64,000 bases of DNA. Origin: Bactrocera neohumeralis (lineage: Eukaryota > Arthropoda > Insecta > Diptera > Tephritidae). Below are positions 34,216-45,057 of the stretch, piece by piece (the stretch's first letter is position 1; the number at the start of each line of letters is the position of its first letter). The notes below the pieces were generated by a model, which searched no databases, was not told where the DNA came from, and saw only the letters and a list, made by a program, of their open reading frames with translations. The position numbers and the translations under genes were made by a program. The DNA lies in contig NW_026089623.1 of NCBI RefSeq assembly GCF_024586455.1, forward strand, positions 4,213,367 through 4,277,366. The letters are read 5' to 3'.

Positions 34216-34882
34216 TATTTTTACGTGTCATTAGACGAAAAGAAACATGGGTTTTGGTCTTACATATTTTACAGCCATTACAACTAATTTTCTGCGTGTG
34301 TTTGTTGTTGTGCCGTTGCACCAAGTGGAAAATTCTGCAATTCGTGTGCAATGCAAATTATGTTTTGCGCGAACGCGGTTTTTTTTAAAGATCACAAACT
34401 AAAGTCAAATGTCTTTATTTCACTTTTGTTTATACAATTCATTTCTTAAGCCTAGATACAAAGTTTCGTCTTACATTCTAAGAAGTGCAGAGCTTAGGTG
34501 TTAATTGATGTGCTGTCTAATTCTACTTAAAGCGTGCCATAAGTTATAGTTGATGGCCGCTTCTTAATTGGCGATATGTCAGTAACATATTTGACACATT
34601 ATCAAATATACTCCCTCTATTGTATGATTATTCACAATATGTTTTCCGGAAACTATTATAGCACCGTCTCTTACAATTAGGGGTTTCACATAGTCTCATA
34701 AAGTTATAAGTTATAACAATTCGAAAACATAGCGTTCAGAGTTGTATTTACGAAAACTGATTTTAGTATGCAATCCAACAACATTTTTAAACTGGTATAC
34801 TTTGTGATTTAACGATGCTTTTTTGACACGTTGTGAGTACCCCAAATATTTATTACTTTATTTGCTCATAAAAAATGGTTTT
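34216..34882 (-). other. Sequence flanking the copia insertion; possible decayed gypsy segment
   Basis: No confident gene. The minus strand from about 34790 can be read in pieces (FKNVVGLHTKISF, VRDGAIIVSG) that vaguely recall the envelope tail of errantiviruses. The other flank of copia at 41141 is gypsy gag-like, so the target may have been a rearranged gypsy element. Weak evidence. Confidence 0.25.
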
Positions 34883-35082
34883 TGTTGGAAGGTCGTACTT
34901 TGTGGTATATTCCCGGTTCAAATAAAACGGTTCTATAATATTGCTTTTAATATTAGAGTACAAAAATGAAGTTTGTTGGTTCAAAGTCAAAACGCAAGTG
35001 AGTTAGAAAAAGTACATTCAAAGTAAAAATGAAAAACGCAGGGCTGCATGAATATGTGAGTTGACAGGGTTGCCTTCCAACA
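34883..35082 (-). repeat. Copia 3' LTR (200 bp)
   Basis: Begins TG and ends CA with the inverted tips TGTTGGAAGG/CCTTCCAACA. It differs from the other LTR at only 4 of 200 positions by eye (98% identity), implying a fairly recent insertion. The minus-strand bases just before it (complement of 35083-35098, ending GAGGAGGCG) are purine-rich and fit a polypurine tract. Confidence 0.95.
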
Positions 35083-35194
35083 CGCCTCCTCAATGAGCAT
35101 ATTCGTGCAACATTAATCTGTGACAGTGGCGAACGCAGGAAAAAAATTTTGGGGGGGTGGTTTTAGGTAAAAAGACAATGTTTCATTATTTTAT

Positions 35195-36077
35195 TCACAA
35201 ATTGAAGTCTAATCTTCTTTTATTTTGGGCCATAACATTTAAAATCTCTTCCTCCGTCACATCTATATCTCTATGGATATTCAAGAGAGCCATTCCGTTC
35301 AGGCGTGCTTCTCCAGTTTTATTTCTTAAATATGTTTTAAGCCTGCGAAGTGAGGAAAACGAGCGTTCACTTGAAGCGACAGATATAGGGATTGTTGCTC
35401 CAATCTTTAAAAAACGATGCACTGTTTTAAAAATTTTTGCATCGCAACAATTCAACGCGTCTAAAAAAGTTTTGGATCTCTTTGTTTGATTTAACCAGTT
35501 CCTGAAAATATATTCAAAATTTTAGTTAGAAAATATAATCTGAAGAAAAGATTTTTAACCTTTTCCACATTCTAAATTCAGCGCGATCTTCTACATCAGC
35601 GGACCATTGCTTTTCTAAAACACGAACAGTCTCCTGCATCTCAATAACGTCAAGATTTATGCATTTATTTGGCAAAATGTTTTCAATTTTGGAAAGCAGC
35701 TCTTGATGTTTTAAAAATCGTTCATTGATTTGGTCCAAAAAATTATCTAAAAACGGTATATAAATTGATCTGCGGTAATATTCTTCCGGTTCGCCTTCAT
35801 AATTGTCGCGATTAGTTTGCCGTTTCGCCAAACGCGGAATTTTTATTTCTAAATCTAATTTTGCGGCTATTGTTTTAACTGATTCAAAAATTAGTTTAAA
35901 CGATTGTTCAGAATGCTTACGCATTTCACTAATTTCAGCATACAAATTATTTGCATAAGCAACGCAGCTGCTCAAATCACAGTCTATTTGCTGCAAACAT
36001 AGGCTTATGTGTTTTGATAATGCAAAAATTGGCTTTAGTACGCACGCACGCACATAATTCATTTGTTCTATTCTCAT
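35195..36077 (-). pseudogene. hAT transposase C-terminal region with an intron
   Basis: Exon on 36077-35560 reads YEGEPEEYYRRSIYIPFLD and ends EFRMWKR. After a 58-base intron the frame continues NWLNQTKRSKTFLDAL, FKTVHRFLKIGATIPISVAS, SERSFSSLRRLKTYLR and LNGMALLNIHRDID, the hAT dimerisation domain (as in ZMYM1/P52-like transposases). The ERSFS-LRR-K-YLR block is diagnostic. The N-terminal zinc finger and first catalytic residues are not recognisable, so the gene is 5'-deleted or decayed. Confidence 0.85.
35502..35559 (-). other. Predicted 58-nt intron in the hAT transposase
   Basis: Minus strand: donor AAAAG|GTTAAAAATC at 35560/35559 and acceptor TTTTCAG|GAACTGG at 35502/35501. Removal joins MWK-R to NWLNQTK in frame, matching the usual hAT pattern L-W---W; without removal the upstream frame stops inside the intron. 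Length is typical of fly introns. Confidence 0.7.
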
Positions 36078-37036
36078 TCACGCTCTAATCATTAGTGACA
36101 AGTGTTGCCGCGAGCTAGAAAAATTAAGTATATGTTGCCAAGCAAAAAAAGTATCAAAAAGTATCAAAAGCACAACCGTTGTTTTAAAAATTTTCATTTG
36201 AAAAACAAATAATAAGTAAAGTTGTGTATCTAATTCAGACCAGTTTTTTCTGGTTGTTTTTATTAAAAATATAGACATTTTAGTTAAGACACTCAAATAT
36301 TTTTTTGCAAATAGCATCATTTTATTTAATTTTAATTTATTTCACTACAGTTTGCTCATGGAACGAAAACTGAAAGTCATAATAAATGAGTTTTTATTTT
36401 TCCTGTATTATGATTAACAAAAAACTCTAAAAAAAATAATAGAAACCTTATTGGTGACTTTTCAGTTCAGAACTAATTTTCAAAAGAAGTCCATTTTCGA
36501 ATCACAATTCCCCTTAAATCTAAAAAAATCCAGTTCAGCAGCCACAGAGTTATAAGGCAAACTCATTACTTTGAAGCAAATTAAAAAAATGTCTCTGTCC
36601 AGTTTATATTTTTCTGGGTTTTTTAATTGGCCTACATTCCCACAACTTTTTAATACTATCCAGATATAATAGGTTTGTTTTTAGTTTAACATTTTCATAG
36701 TTTCAAAAAATTAAATTCTATCAGCAGAAAAGTATCCAAATAGGCCGTTTGTGAACAAAAAATTATCAAATCACAAAATTTTGAAAAAAAAGTATCAAAA
36801 AAGATACAATTGTATCAAAACGGCTACGCTGTTAGTGACTAATGTATTCATTTATTTTACATATTCATACATCGTCGGCAGAAAGATTGCTTTGAAAACA
36901 ACAAATTACAATTTTTCAAATGACTATGTAGAATTAAATTCTATTATTTAAAAATTCAATTATTTTGGGGGGGTTGGGGGTTTAACACCCCAAACCCCCC
37001 CCCCCCCCCCCTGCGTTCGCCCCTGATCTGTGATAT

Positions 37037-37603
37037 TTATTTCAACCCCAATAATTCAGTAGGTTTCTCATGCGTTGATCTTGCTAAATTCTTAGTAAGA
37101 ATATCAGCAATCATATTACTGCTGCTACAGTATTTCAGTTCAATTTCGCCTGCTCGATAGATGTCTCTGATATAGTGATATCTGATATCGATGTGTTTGC
37201 TGCGTGAATGATAGACGGGATTCTTTACCAAATTCATCGCACTCAAGTTATCACAATTCACGATCATCGCTTCAGGATACGGTATAAATAATTCTCGAAG
37301 TAACTGCTTTAAGTTAACGGCTTCTTTAACAACACATGTCAAAGCCATATACTCGGCCTCGGTGCTACTGAGGGCTACTGTTGATTGCTTTTTAGATTCA
37401 TACGAAAAAACTCCACCTGCCATGATGATGGCATATCCTGTATACGACTTGCGATCACCTACGTCGCCGCCCCAATCTGCGTCCACAAAACATTCGATTG
37501 GTTTACCGGTCCTAGAGTATTTCAATTTTTTGTCTTGCGTTGAACATGAGTACCTTAATATACGCTTCGCCGCTGCTAAATGCTCCGCATGTACATAATA
37601 CAT
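37037..37603 (-). pseudogene. Copia RNase H domain
   Basis: Minus-strand 188-codon segment: HLAAAKRILRY, CFVDADWGGD (first Asp), SYTGYAIIMAGGVFSYESKK, TVALSSTEAEYMAL (Glu), NCDNLSAMNLVKNP (Asp), KHIDIRYHYIRD and ILTKNLA, the standard copia RNase H ending. The conserved DADWAGD appears as DADWGGD. Joined to the RT thumb by a damaged stretch at about 37600-37650. Confidence 0.9.
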
Positions 37604-38800
37604 ATATATACATAAGCGAACCGATAATTGATTGGTATTGTGACTGGTCAGCCATTTTGCACGCTTTGTCCTCGCAACTAACCTTATGTCCAGGGTCTAG
37701 TGGAATGGAGATGGGTCTACATTCTTCCATGCCTTGTTTGCGTAGTAATCTTTTAATGTGCCCTTTTTTGGCATATAGTGATTGCCCCAGTTTCGCCATC
37801 CCTTTCGATCTCCATGCTTAAAAATGTTGAACTTAGCCCTTGTCTACTACTTTCACCTTTTCCGCAATCAAAGCAGAATAAAATGCTGCATGTAACTGAT
37901 ATCGGAACAGGCAATTAACAGATCATCCACATATACTGCGATTATGTTAATCTGGTCTTTATGATGGTTAATGCATACACATGGCTCACTTTCACATTGC
38001 TTGAAGCCAATTTCTTTTAATATGGAATTTAATTTCATATTCCACTGCCGACCTGACTGTTTAAGCCCGTAAATAGCTTTCTTTAACTTTAAACAATGAT
38101 TTGGGCATCGCTGGTCTACAAACATTTCTGGTTGATACATGAAAATTTCATCATTCAATTCGCTGTTTAGAAAAGCAGTAGAGACATCCATTTGGTGTAA
38201 ATGTAATTCGTATTCTGCTGCAATAGCAAATATCAACCTAATGGTACTATAGCGAACAACAGGAGAGAATGTTTCTGTATAATTAACGCCATAAATTTGC
38301 GAACACCCTTTCGCTACCAGCCTAGCTTTAAAACGCTGAATATTACCTTCTTTATCCCTCTTAATAGAGAATACCCATTTATTTCTCACAACCTTTTGCC
38401 CTTTAGGCAGTTCTATGAGCTCCCATGTTTTATTCTTGACCAGCGCATCATATTCGTCTTTCATTGCGTTTAACCACTGTTCTGAATGTTCACTAGATAA
38501 CGCTTCATCGACTGTGTTTGGTATCTTAACTTCGTCTGTAGTCATTAGACTTAAATAATTGTATACCTTTCTTGGCCTACCACATTTTCCAGTACGAATA
38601 AACTTTGGCCCGCCTGGCAACCTTTTCGCTGCAACTACCTCTTCTTGTGCTGATTCAAAATCATCGTTACTTCCCTCTGACTGTGAATCATCGGAACCTA
38701 CTTCAACAGAGTCAACAATTTTATTTGACTGCGTATCATAAATCTCAACACTGATATAATTCGCTCTTGCATCAGCATTTGTAACAATATCCTCAATCAA
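37512..38800 (-). pseudogene. Copia reverse transcriptase domain
   Basis: Segment 38800-37868 contains the linker, then WLNAMKDEYDALVKNKTWEL, RNKWVFSIKRDKEGN, RFKARLVAKG, NYTETFSPVVRY, LHQMDVSTAFLNSEL (motif A), KAIYGLKQSGRQWN and IIAVYVDDLLIACSD (catalytic YVDD). A frameshift at about 37865 is followed by SLYAKKGHIKRLLRKQGMEE and CKMADQSQYQSIIGSLMYI (37799 on). The catalytic residues are intact; the frame is not. Confidence 0.9.
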
Positions 38801-40437
38801 TGCTGTGTCTGAATGTTGCCCTTTCTATAAAGTATACATCTCTGCTTACAATTAGGCATTTTGATTTCCGATCATACAATCTGTATGCCCTCGCTGTATC
38901 TGCGTAGCCAACCATTGTATATTCCTTCCCCTTTGGTTTGAATTTATCATGTTGACCCAAATGCCCGTAAATGCGCCACTGTTGGTTTGCGACCATGCCA
39001 TGCTTCGTATGGCGTCACCGTGCCTAACGCTTTAGTTGGTGATCGGTTCCTCAAGTATGCTGCCGTATGCACTGCCTCGGCCCACAATGATTCTTCAACG
39101 CCAGCGTCGAGCATCATACATCTTGCCATTTCGATAAGCGTACGGTTTAGCCTCTCCGCTAACCCATTTTGTTGAGGTGTTTAGGGGACCGTCATCTGAC
39201 GTAATATCCCATTTGATTTCAAAAACTCATCAAAAGATTTATTGACAAACTCTTTTCCGTTGTCGCTTCTTAACACTTTCAATTTTTTGCCTGTTTGGCA
39301 CTCTGCCATTGCCTTAAACTCTTTGAATTTTTCAAACACCTCGTCTTTGTGTCGCAAAAAATAAACAAAAATGTAGTGAGTTTTATCGTCGGTGAATGTC
39401 AAAAAATATCGCGCAACGCCGATAGACGTTTTGTTGATGGGGCCGCACACATCGGTATGTACCACTACCAGCACTTCTGCTGCTGATTTTTGTGCACTTC
39501 GATACGGCCGTTGACTGCATTTGCTAGACATACACAAAGTACATTTCACATCTGCTGATAATTTTAGCTTTAAACCAAGCACAATTTTTTTGTTATTCAG
39601 CTCCCGTAGACTTTCAAAATTTAAGTGACCTAAACGCTTATGCCACTTCATCGCATCATTAATAGTTTTCCTCGAAAAATACAATTTGTTTTTATTTGTT
39701 TCAAGTGAATACAAATCACTGACCTTGCTAGCACTTAATATAATTGCCCCGTGCTTGTCCATAATTTTCGCTGTATTTTGCCTGAACTCCACAATGTAGC
39801 CGCTGCTTACTGCTTTTGAAACTGATATGAAGTTGCACTGCAAACCGGGTACGAAGAGAACATCAACAAGTGTGACGTCAAGCTTCTTTGTTTTTAATCT
39901 AACAACCCCTTTGCCTGTTGCTATCATCTTATTGTCGCCCGCCAGCATGATTGATTCTTCACATGTCTCAAACTTATCGAACATGACGCCGTTGCAACAT
40001 AAGTGTGAAGAAGCGCCGCTGTCGACGCACCAAGCATCGCTATGTAAAAATCGGTCATTGCTTGCGGCGAACAGACCATTTTTCTCTACATTTTTTTTGC
40101 ATAGAATGTTCTCGTTGTTTCTCTTCGCATTGTGCGGCGAAATGGCCTTTTTTCCACAGAAATAGCATTTGAGGTTCGATCGTGTGCTTTTGCCATTGCT
40201 TTTGCTATTTGAACTTGCTGTGTCATTTGACTTTGCGTTAACCAAACACCTTTTTTCAGCGCATGTGCTTTCTTGTGCAATGAACGCCTGCGCCCTACAT
40301 TCGGTATATATAGAATTGATTATTTTTCTTCGTTCGCCTTCTTCTATCAGCTTGATTTTAACTGAATTAAGGGATGGTAGCGTATCACGCGATTCTAAAG
40401 CAACCACCAGATATTCAAAGCTTTTCGGAAGTGGCAA
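38793..40437 (-). pseudogene. Copia gag C-terminus, protease and integrase
   Basis: Minus-strand 418-codon ORF (40437-39181): a single partial zinc knuckle (CYFCGKK), protease DSGASSH (about 40027), MKWHKRLGHLNFESL (pre-integrase zinc-binding domain), CTLCMSSK, and integrase core HTDVCGP, LTFTDD and DNGKEFVN. It is stopped by a single TAA at 39181-39183 where copia proteins read TVPYTPQQNG; the same frame continues RLNRTLIEMARCM with TPYEAWHGRKP to about 38947, then shifts. Confidence 0.9.
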
Positions 40438-40814
40438 GGAAGTAGCATAATAACAATCAATTCCTCTTTCAGGTCAACTTCAATTTCTTTTAGCTTTTCT
40501 GCGAGTGTTGTAAACTTGCAAACATATTGCTGAATACACTCTTCATCAGCCATTCGAGTAGAAATTAGCTGCTTAAACAATGTCACTTTTCTTACCTTAC
40601 CTTCTGGTATGTGCACCTCTTTTAATCGCTTCCATGCATCATTCGCTGTGTTGCAGGTTTTAATATGGCTTATTTGCATAGGTGTTATGCTAAGGATAAT
40701 TGTGGCCTTTGCTTTTTCATTCTTTGCTTTCCAAAGTAACACGGTTTTCTCATCTACACCCTCGACTGGACAAGCAGTCTCTCCGCACGTAACGGACCAT
40801 AATTCTTGATGCAC
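40395..40814 (-). pseudogene. Copia gag (UBN2-type) fragment
   Basis: 139-codon ORF with VLLWKAKNEKAKATIILSI, NDAWKRLKEVH, VTLFKQLISTRMADEE and KFTTLAEKLKEI, the copia gag/UBN2 family pattern. Its end overlaps the next ORF in another frame (frameshift at about 40400-40437). The start Met at 40814 is internal: the first gag residues (about 40815-40900) are readable only in broken form. Confidence 0.85.
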
Positions 40815-40923
40815 TAGAACACTTTGCAGCTATAGACTCCACGAATCGTAATTAGATTCATCTAATTTCTCAATATTAAAAAACGACGAACTCATTTTAA
40901 TCGGCTCCCAGGAATTTGCCCTA

Positions 40924-40935
40924 GGGCCCATAACC
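40924..40935 (-). promoter_or_regulatory. Copia primer-binding site (initiator tRNA-Met fragment)
   Basis: Directly inside the 5' LTR the minus strand reads GGTTATGGGCCC. Drosophila copia primes from an internal fragment of initiator tRNA-Met with a GGTTATGGGCCCA-type site, so this matches the known copia mechanism. The position next to the TG...CA LTR is as expected. Confidence 0.85.
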
Positions 40936-41135
40936 TGTTGGAAGGTCGTACCTTGTGGAATATTCCCGGTTCAAATAAAACGGTTCTATAATATTGCTTT
41001 TAATATTAGAGTACAAAAATGAAGTTTATTGGTTCAAAGACAAAACGCAAGTGAGTTAGAAAAAGTACATTCAAAGTAAAAATGAAAAACGCAGGGCTGC
41101 ATGAATATGTGAGTTGACAGGGTTGCCTTCCAACA
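40936..41135 (-). repeat. Copia 5' LTR (200 bp)
   Basis: Same TG...CA repeat as 34883-35082, with four differences, followed by the GTTTT duplication. On the minus strand this is the upstream LTR, which would hold the promoter. Confidence 0.95.
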
Positions 41136-41140
41136 GTTTT

Positions 41141-41943
41141 CCCCAATGTTATTAATTCTTTGAAGTTTAAGTTGAGGTTGTGTACTTACTTGCGCACTTT
41201 CATTTCGCTTTTTGGTATATTTCTTTGTTGATAATTGATTTCCCAATTATATCTGTTACTCCTAGCCTGTACTTGGACGATTGGGATATTTTTGGTTCGC
41301 ATTAGTTATTTCGTTTGCGGATACCTCAAATTATTTTGAAAGTTTTTATTAAATTATTGTTTTCGAGAAACAAATTCTTGATTCTTTTTGGAGAAATGTA
41401 ACGCGAATTATGACCTCATTTGGTTTGACTGAAGTTCTTGCGCTTAAACAAGAGTATTAGGCAAATCCGTTAAAGTAAAAAGTATTTGTTTTAAAGGATT
41501 GTTTAAACCAGTTCTAAGTGCGGTTTCCCGATTTTTAATATTTAATTGCTTGGTTATGGCCTCTAAATTAAAAACTGTACCATGGTTTGTCAAAATGTCG
41601 TTAGCATTGCCAACAATCTTGTTTCTCAGTATTGGTAGGGCTCCAAAATATCTCCTACTCATTGAATTTTTTGCATCTTCCCTACAGTTGACGTATGACC
41701 TTCCCGAGAATTCCGGTAAAGATTTTACAATTTCTAAATTTTCATTGCATATAATTTATCGTTAATTGTCTGTGTTTCGTATTCTGTCACCTGCGTAGCA
41801 GTTGTTATGTTTTTTATTTGGTTATTTAACTGAGCTATTTCAGCTCTTAAGTTCGTCGTTTGAGTCGCTATCAGTCGAGCTATGTCTTCTGTAGTAAAAT
41901 TACTAACCGTCATTTTCGAAAATTTTAGAATTATGTTATCCAT
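41141..41943 (-). pseudogene. Ty3/gypsy gag fragment (copia target)
   Basis: Minus strand from 41943: short N-terminal ORF with a coiled-coil-like stretch (RAEIAQLNNQIKNI), then after a frameshift ILRNKIVGNANDILTNHGTV and NLEAITKQLN, which recalls the gypsy gag block I-RNKI-G-A--L followed by W-AI---L. The 3' part (41250-41141) has KKYTKKRN and LQRINNIGE. Interrupted at 41135 by copia. Distinct from the larger gypsy element upstream (42948-46426), whose own gag is intact in this block. Confidence 0.65.
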
Positions 41944-42477
41944 TTTACAACAAATTTTTATTTCTCTTTTTTATATATATTTAATACAATAATAATATAA
42001 TTTATCTCGTTTTCTTTTTTATTTATATATATTCAATATATGTATGTATAAAAATTTATCTTGTTTTCTTTTTCCTTAAATAAGGGACTTGTGAGTGTCA
42101 TGGTTACTGGTTTTACAATACTCACAGTGAAACAATTTTTCATACTTAATATTAGTGGAATTATTTCCCACTTAACTAATAAATATAGGATTTACTTACA
42201 ACTAACTTTATGTTGTTGTTGCTACTATTGCTGTTTAGTTTTTGCCTTCGCTGATACTGCTGTTGCTCTTAAGGGGAGGGTAAGGTTTGTTTCGTCGAAA
42301 AAAGACCTTTTTTCATGAATTTTTTTAGAAAAAATTATTGCTGTAGATTTATTTTACTTATTATTATATGAAAGTAAAATATTTGAAGAATACTTAAAAA
42401 ATATTATATCAAAAAATAGCTAGGAATAACGGATTTATCGTCAATCTCTGCAGGCACCTCGAAAAAAAGTTTTTGTG
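41944..42477. other. AT-rich leader-like sequence, no gene
   Basis: Long T/A-rich stretch upstream (minus strand) of the gag fragment, with ATATATATTCAATATATG-type runs. GGGGAGGG at about 42274 is purine-rich. No LTR pair found. Confidence 0.4.
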
Positions 42478-42771
42478 CGGTGACCAGCCTACAGCATCAC
42501 TGGATCATCTGAAACCCAAAAATTAAAATGCTTTCTTTAGCTTATTAGTTTATCTTTCAATTGACGTCGAGTTTTTTTTAATTTTTCAATTTTTAGTACC
42601 ATTTTCAAGCCAAAATGCCGATTTTGGACAAAAAAATCGACCTATTTGTATTGTAAAATTCTTAGAAATTAAAATTTTTGGAAAAACTCGACGTCATTCG
42701 AGAGCTATATATATGTAGAATCATTGTACAAAACGATCGATGTAGTAGTTTTTTCTGTAGGCTGGTCACCG
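42478..42771. mobile_element. 294 bp MITE with 17 bp TIRs and inner inverted repeats
   Basis: CGGTGACCAGCCTACAG at 42478-42494 is repeated inverted at 42755-42771. A second inverted pair lies inside (GACGTCGAGTTTTT about 42563-42576; AAAAACTCGACGTC about 42683-42696). The flanks just outside also partly pair (TTTTTGTG/ACTTTAAAA). The centre is AT-rich without ORF. The target duplication is unclear. Confidence 0.75.
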
Positions 42772-42947
42772 ACTTTAAAAATTACATATTTGGGAAAATC
42801 GATTCAAGGTTTTGTACACTCAGTGCAGGTAGATGGAAGGCGCGCAAACCTCAGTTAGAGGTACCGTTATTCAAATTGCTGTAACTTCGTTAGTTTTTCT
42901 CCGAATAACTTAAAACTTTAACACAATATTCTTGAGATGTTGATGGT

Positions 42948-44186
42948 TCAGAAAAAAAAATAATCGTCACGTTGCGTGGTATATGGAATAAGATTATGAG
43001 AAGAGCTTTGAGCACTGTGTTGGGTTTCTGTTATTGAATTAATTTCATTTTGTGTTGATACTCGAGACAATGCATCGGCTACAATATTTTCTTTTCCTGG
43101 TTTATAGAGTAATTCCTTATTGTACTCATCCAGGTATGACTTCAATCTTTTAATCGCTATTCCACCTTTTTTCCAATTACAATTATATGTAAGTGGTTCG
43201 TGATCTGTACTTGTGCGTATTTCGGCTTCAACGTTAGTGGTATAGGTCAGATTGTCGTCGGGTTTTGGAAACAAATTTGGGCATTTTTTAAACAAATGAT
43301 TTAATTCTTTTCGTTTATAATTTGCGAGATGATCTAATTTGGGTATAATTGCATTTACTGATTCAAAATTTTTCTCTTTTATGGGAATACTCATGCCGTT
43401 TCTAAGGAACAATTTACCTCTTTCGGTGTCAATAATTGCACCAAGTTCCTTCAAACTGTCATTTCCTAATATTCCGTCAAATGTTCTGAGTGTGGGTAAT
43501 AAAAAGAATTTAACTATTGATTTTGGATCATTAAACAAATTAGCCATTTTGTAATGGGTTATTTTTATTTTACCTCCTACGGATACTGCATTAAATGGGG
43601 TTTCATTCTGTAGTGGATTCTGAACAAATTTTGGCTGGATATAATTTCTATTGGATCCGGTATCAATCAGTATTTTAAGCATTTGTCCGCTACTCACCTT
43701 ACATTCGAAATATGGAAGTGAGGAGTCAGTTATTTCTAAAAAATTTATATAAATAGAATCGGTTTGCTGTTCTTGGTCACTATTTTCAATAACTTCGGTA
43801 TAGTCGCTAAGTGTTTCAACATAATCTGTTTTTTCTTCTTGTTCTGAGATAGTTTGCTGATAATCAGCCATAGTTGGTACTGGTTCTACTGTACCTGTTT
43901 GTTGGTAAGTATCTGTCTGAATATTAAAATTCCTTTGTCGTTTGGCTATTTCGGCAGTGGGCAAATCAAATTGTGGTCGGTTCATGTAGTTAATCTGCTT
44001 AGTTTGGATACTTCTGTCAATGTCCATCGGTTCTGGTCGTGGTTGTGGTTTGGCAACCATAGGACGAGGTGGTTGGTATAATGGTCGTTGTACGTTATGG
44101 TTCTGTGCGAATTGGTTACCTACATTAGTAAAATATGGCCTTTGTTGTGGTAGTTCGAAAAAATTATTTAATTGTTGGGGATTCAT
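42948..44186 (-). pseudogene. Errantivirus-type gypsy gag tail, protease and fused RNase H end; RT deleted
   Basis: A 412-codon open frame. Residues 1-160 are a Gln/Pro-rich gag tail; PMDIDR near 53. Protease has KILIDTGSN at 171-179 and FDGILGNDSLKELGAIID near 237-253. The RT entry region (KKCPNLF, DDNLTYTTNVEAEIRT) ends near residue 326. The next residues, TDHEPLTY and later GKENIVADALSR (364-375), belong to the RNase H end. All RT catalytic motifs are therefore missing, although the frame stays open. It ends at 42948 at an abrupt junction. Confidence 0.85.
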
Positions 44187-44243
44187 AGTTGGGTTTTGCG
44201 GTGTGTTAATTCTAGGTGGAAGAAATGGTCTAGCTTGAAAATA

Positions 44244-45057
44244 TTAAAAATGAGGTGTCGGAACTTGGCGTGGTACTAACGTTGGTCTATTGGGTTGATT
44301 TCTAAATATGTTTTGTTGTCCTCTATTTGACGCATGATTGGTACGGTATGCTTGATTTTCCAGTTTCAAACATAAATGCAATGCAGTTGGTAAATCAGCA
44401 GGCTCCTTCATGCCGAGAAGACGTGAAAGGTTTCCACGTAATCCGCGAATAAAGGTATCAAGAGCTTTATCCCTGTACAACTTGGTCATTAATTGTTCCG
44501 ATTCTCTGCCTAATTCCATACACCCTATCTTATTAAGGATCAACGATAAATGTTTATAGACGGCCTGATGGAAATCCTCAACAGACTGGTTAGCACCTTG
44601 TGCTATGGTGGTCATTTGGTACTCTAATGTACCCAAGTCCCTTTTATCTGCATAATGTAGCGTAAGGCATTTGGAGATGGCACTCCAATTTAAAGGTACG
44701 TTGTACGATTCTAACGCAGTGTCTGCGTTACCAGTTATTTTATTGCGAATGGTATGCAAAATATGTACCAAAGTATTTTGGCGTGCCAACTGTGTGTTCG
44801 TAAGTTCTTAAAATTCTGTCTACACTTTTTTTCCATGAGCCAAACTCGGCTGGGTCACCGGAAAATTCTCTTAAACTTTTTACTATGTCTGGCACTTTGT
44901 CTAATTCTCCTAAATTACCTAGGTGCTCTTGGTCAATTCCGTGACTCTCTACATTGGTAAAATCAAATGTTTGATTTTGAGTTTGTTGTAATAAAATCGG
45001 TAATTGTTCATATAACACTTGCCGAATGGCATTTGTTAAGTCGCTAGGTTGGGTCAT
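44244..45057 (-). pseudogene. Gypsy gag (capsid region), frameshifted once
   Basis: The first frame (45057-44743) starts MTQPSDLTNAIRQVLYEQLP and reaches VPDIVKSLREFSGDPAEFGS; the second (44789-44244) continues HTIRNKITGNADTALESYNV, LEYQMTTIAQGANQSVEDFH, ALDTFIRGLRGNLSRLLGMK and LPTALHLCLKLE. This is the capsid pattern of 17.6/297/gypsy-type elements. The break between frames is near 44760-44790, and a stop near 44241 separates it from the following ORF. Confidence 0.8.

Larger units (their letters stand above)
35124..37025 (-). mobile_element. hAT transposon (1.9 kb) nested in copia
   Basis: Tips CAGTGGCGAACGCAGG (35124) and the complement of CAGGGGCGAACGCAGG (to 37025) form 16 bp TIRs with one mismatch. 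ATCTGTGA is duplicated at 35116-35123 and 37026-37033, the 8 bp duplication of hAT elements. Subterminal G runs on the left pair with C runs on the right. It contains the 3' part of a transposase gene on the minus strand. Since it interrupts copia, it is the younger insertion. Confidence 0.95.
34883..41135 (-). mobile_element. Complete Ty1/copia insertion carrying a nested hAT
   Basis: Both 200 bp LTRs are present (TGTTGGAAGG...CCTTCCAACA), flanked by GTTTT on each side (34878-34882 and 41136-41140), the 5 bp target duplication typical of copia. On the minus strand the order is 5' LTR, primer site, gag, protease, integrase, RT, RNase H, then 3' LTR. A 1.9 kb hAT sits between RNase H and the 3' LTR. 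The coding region has several stops and frameshifts, so it is inactive although structurally complete. Confidence 0.95.
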
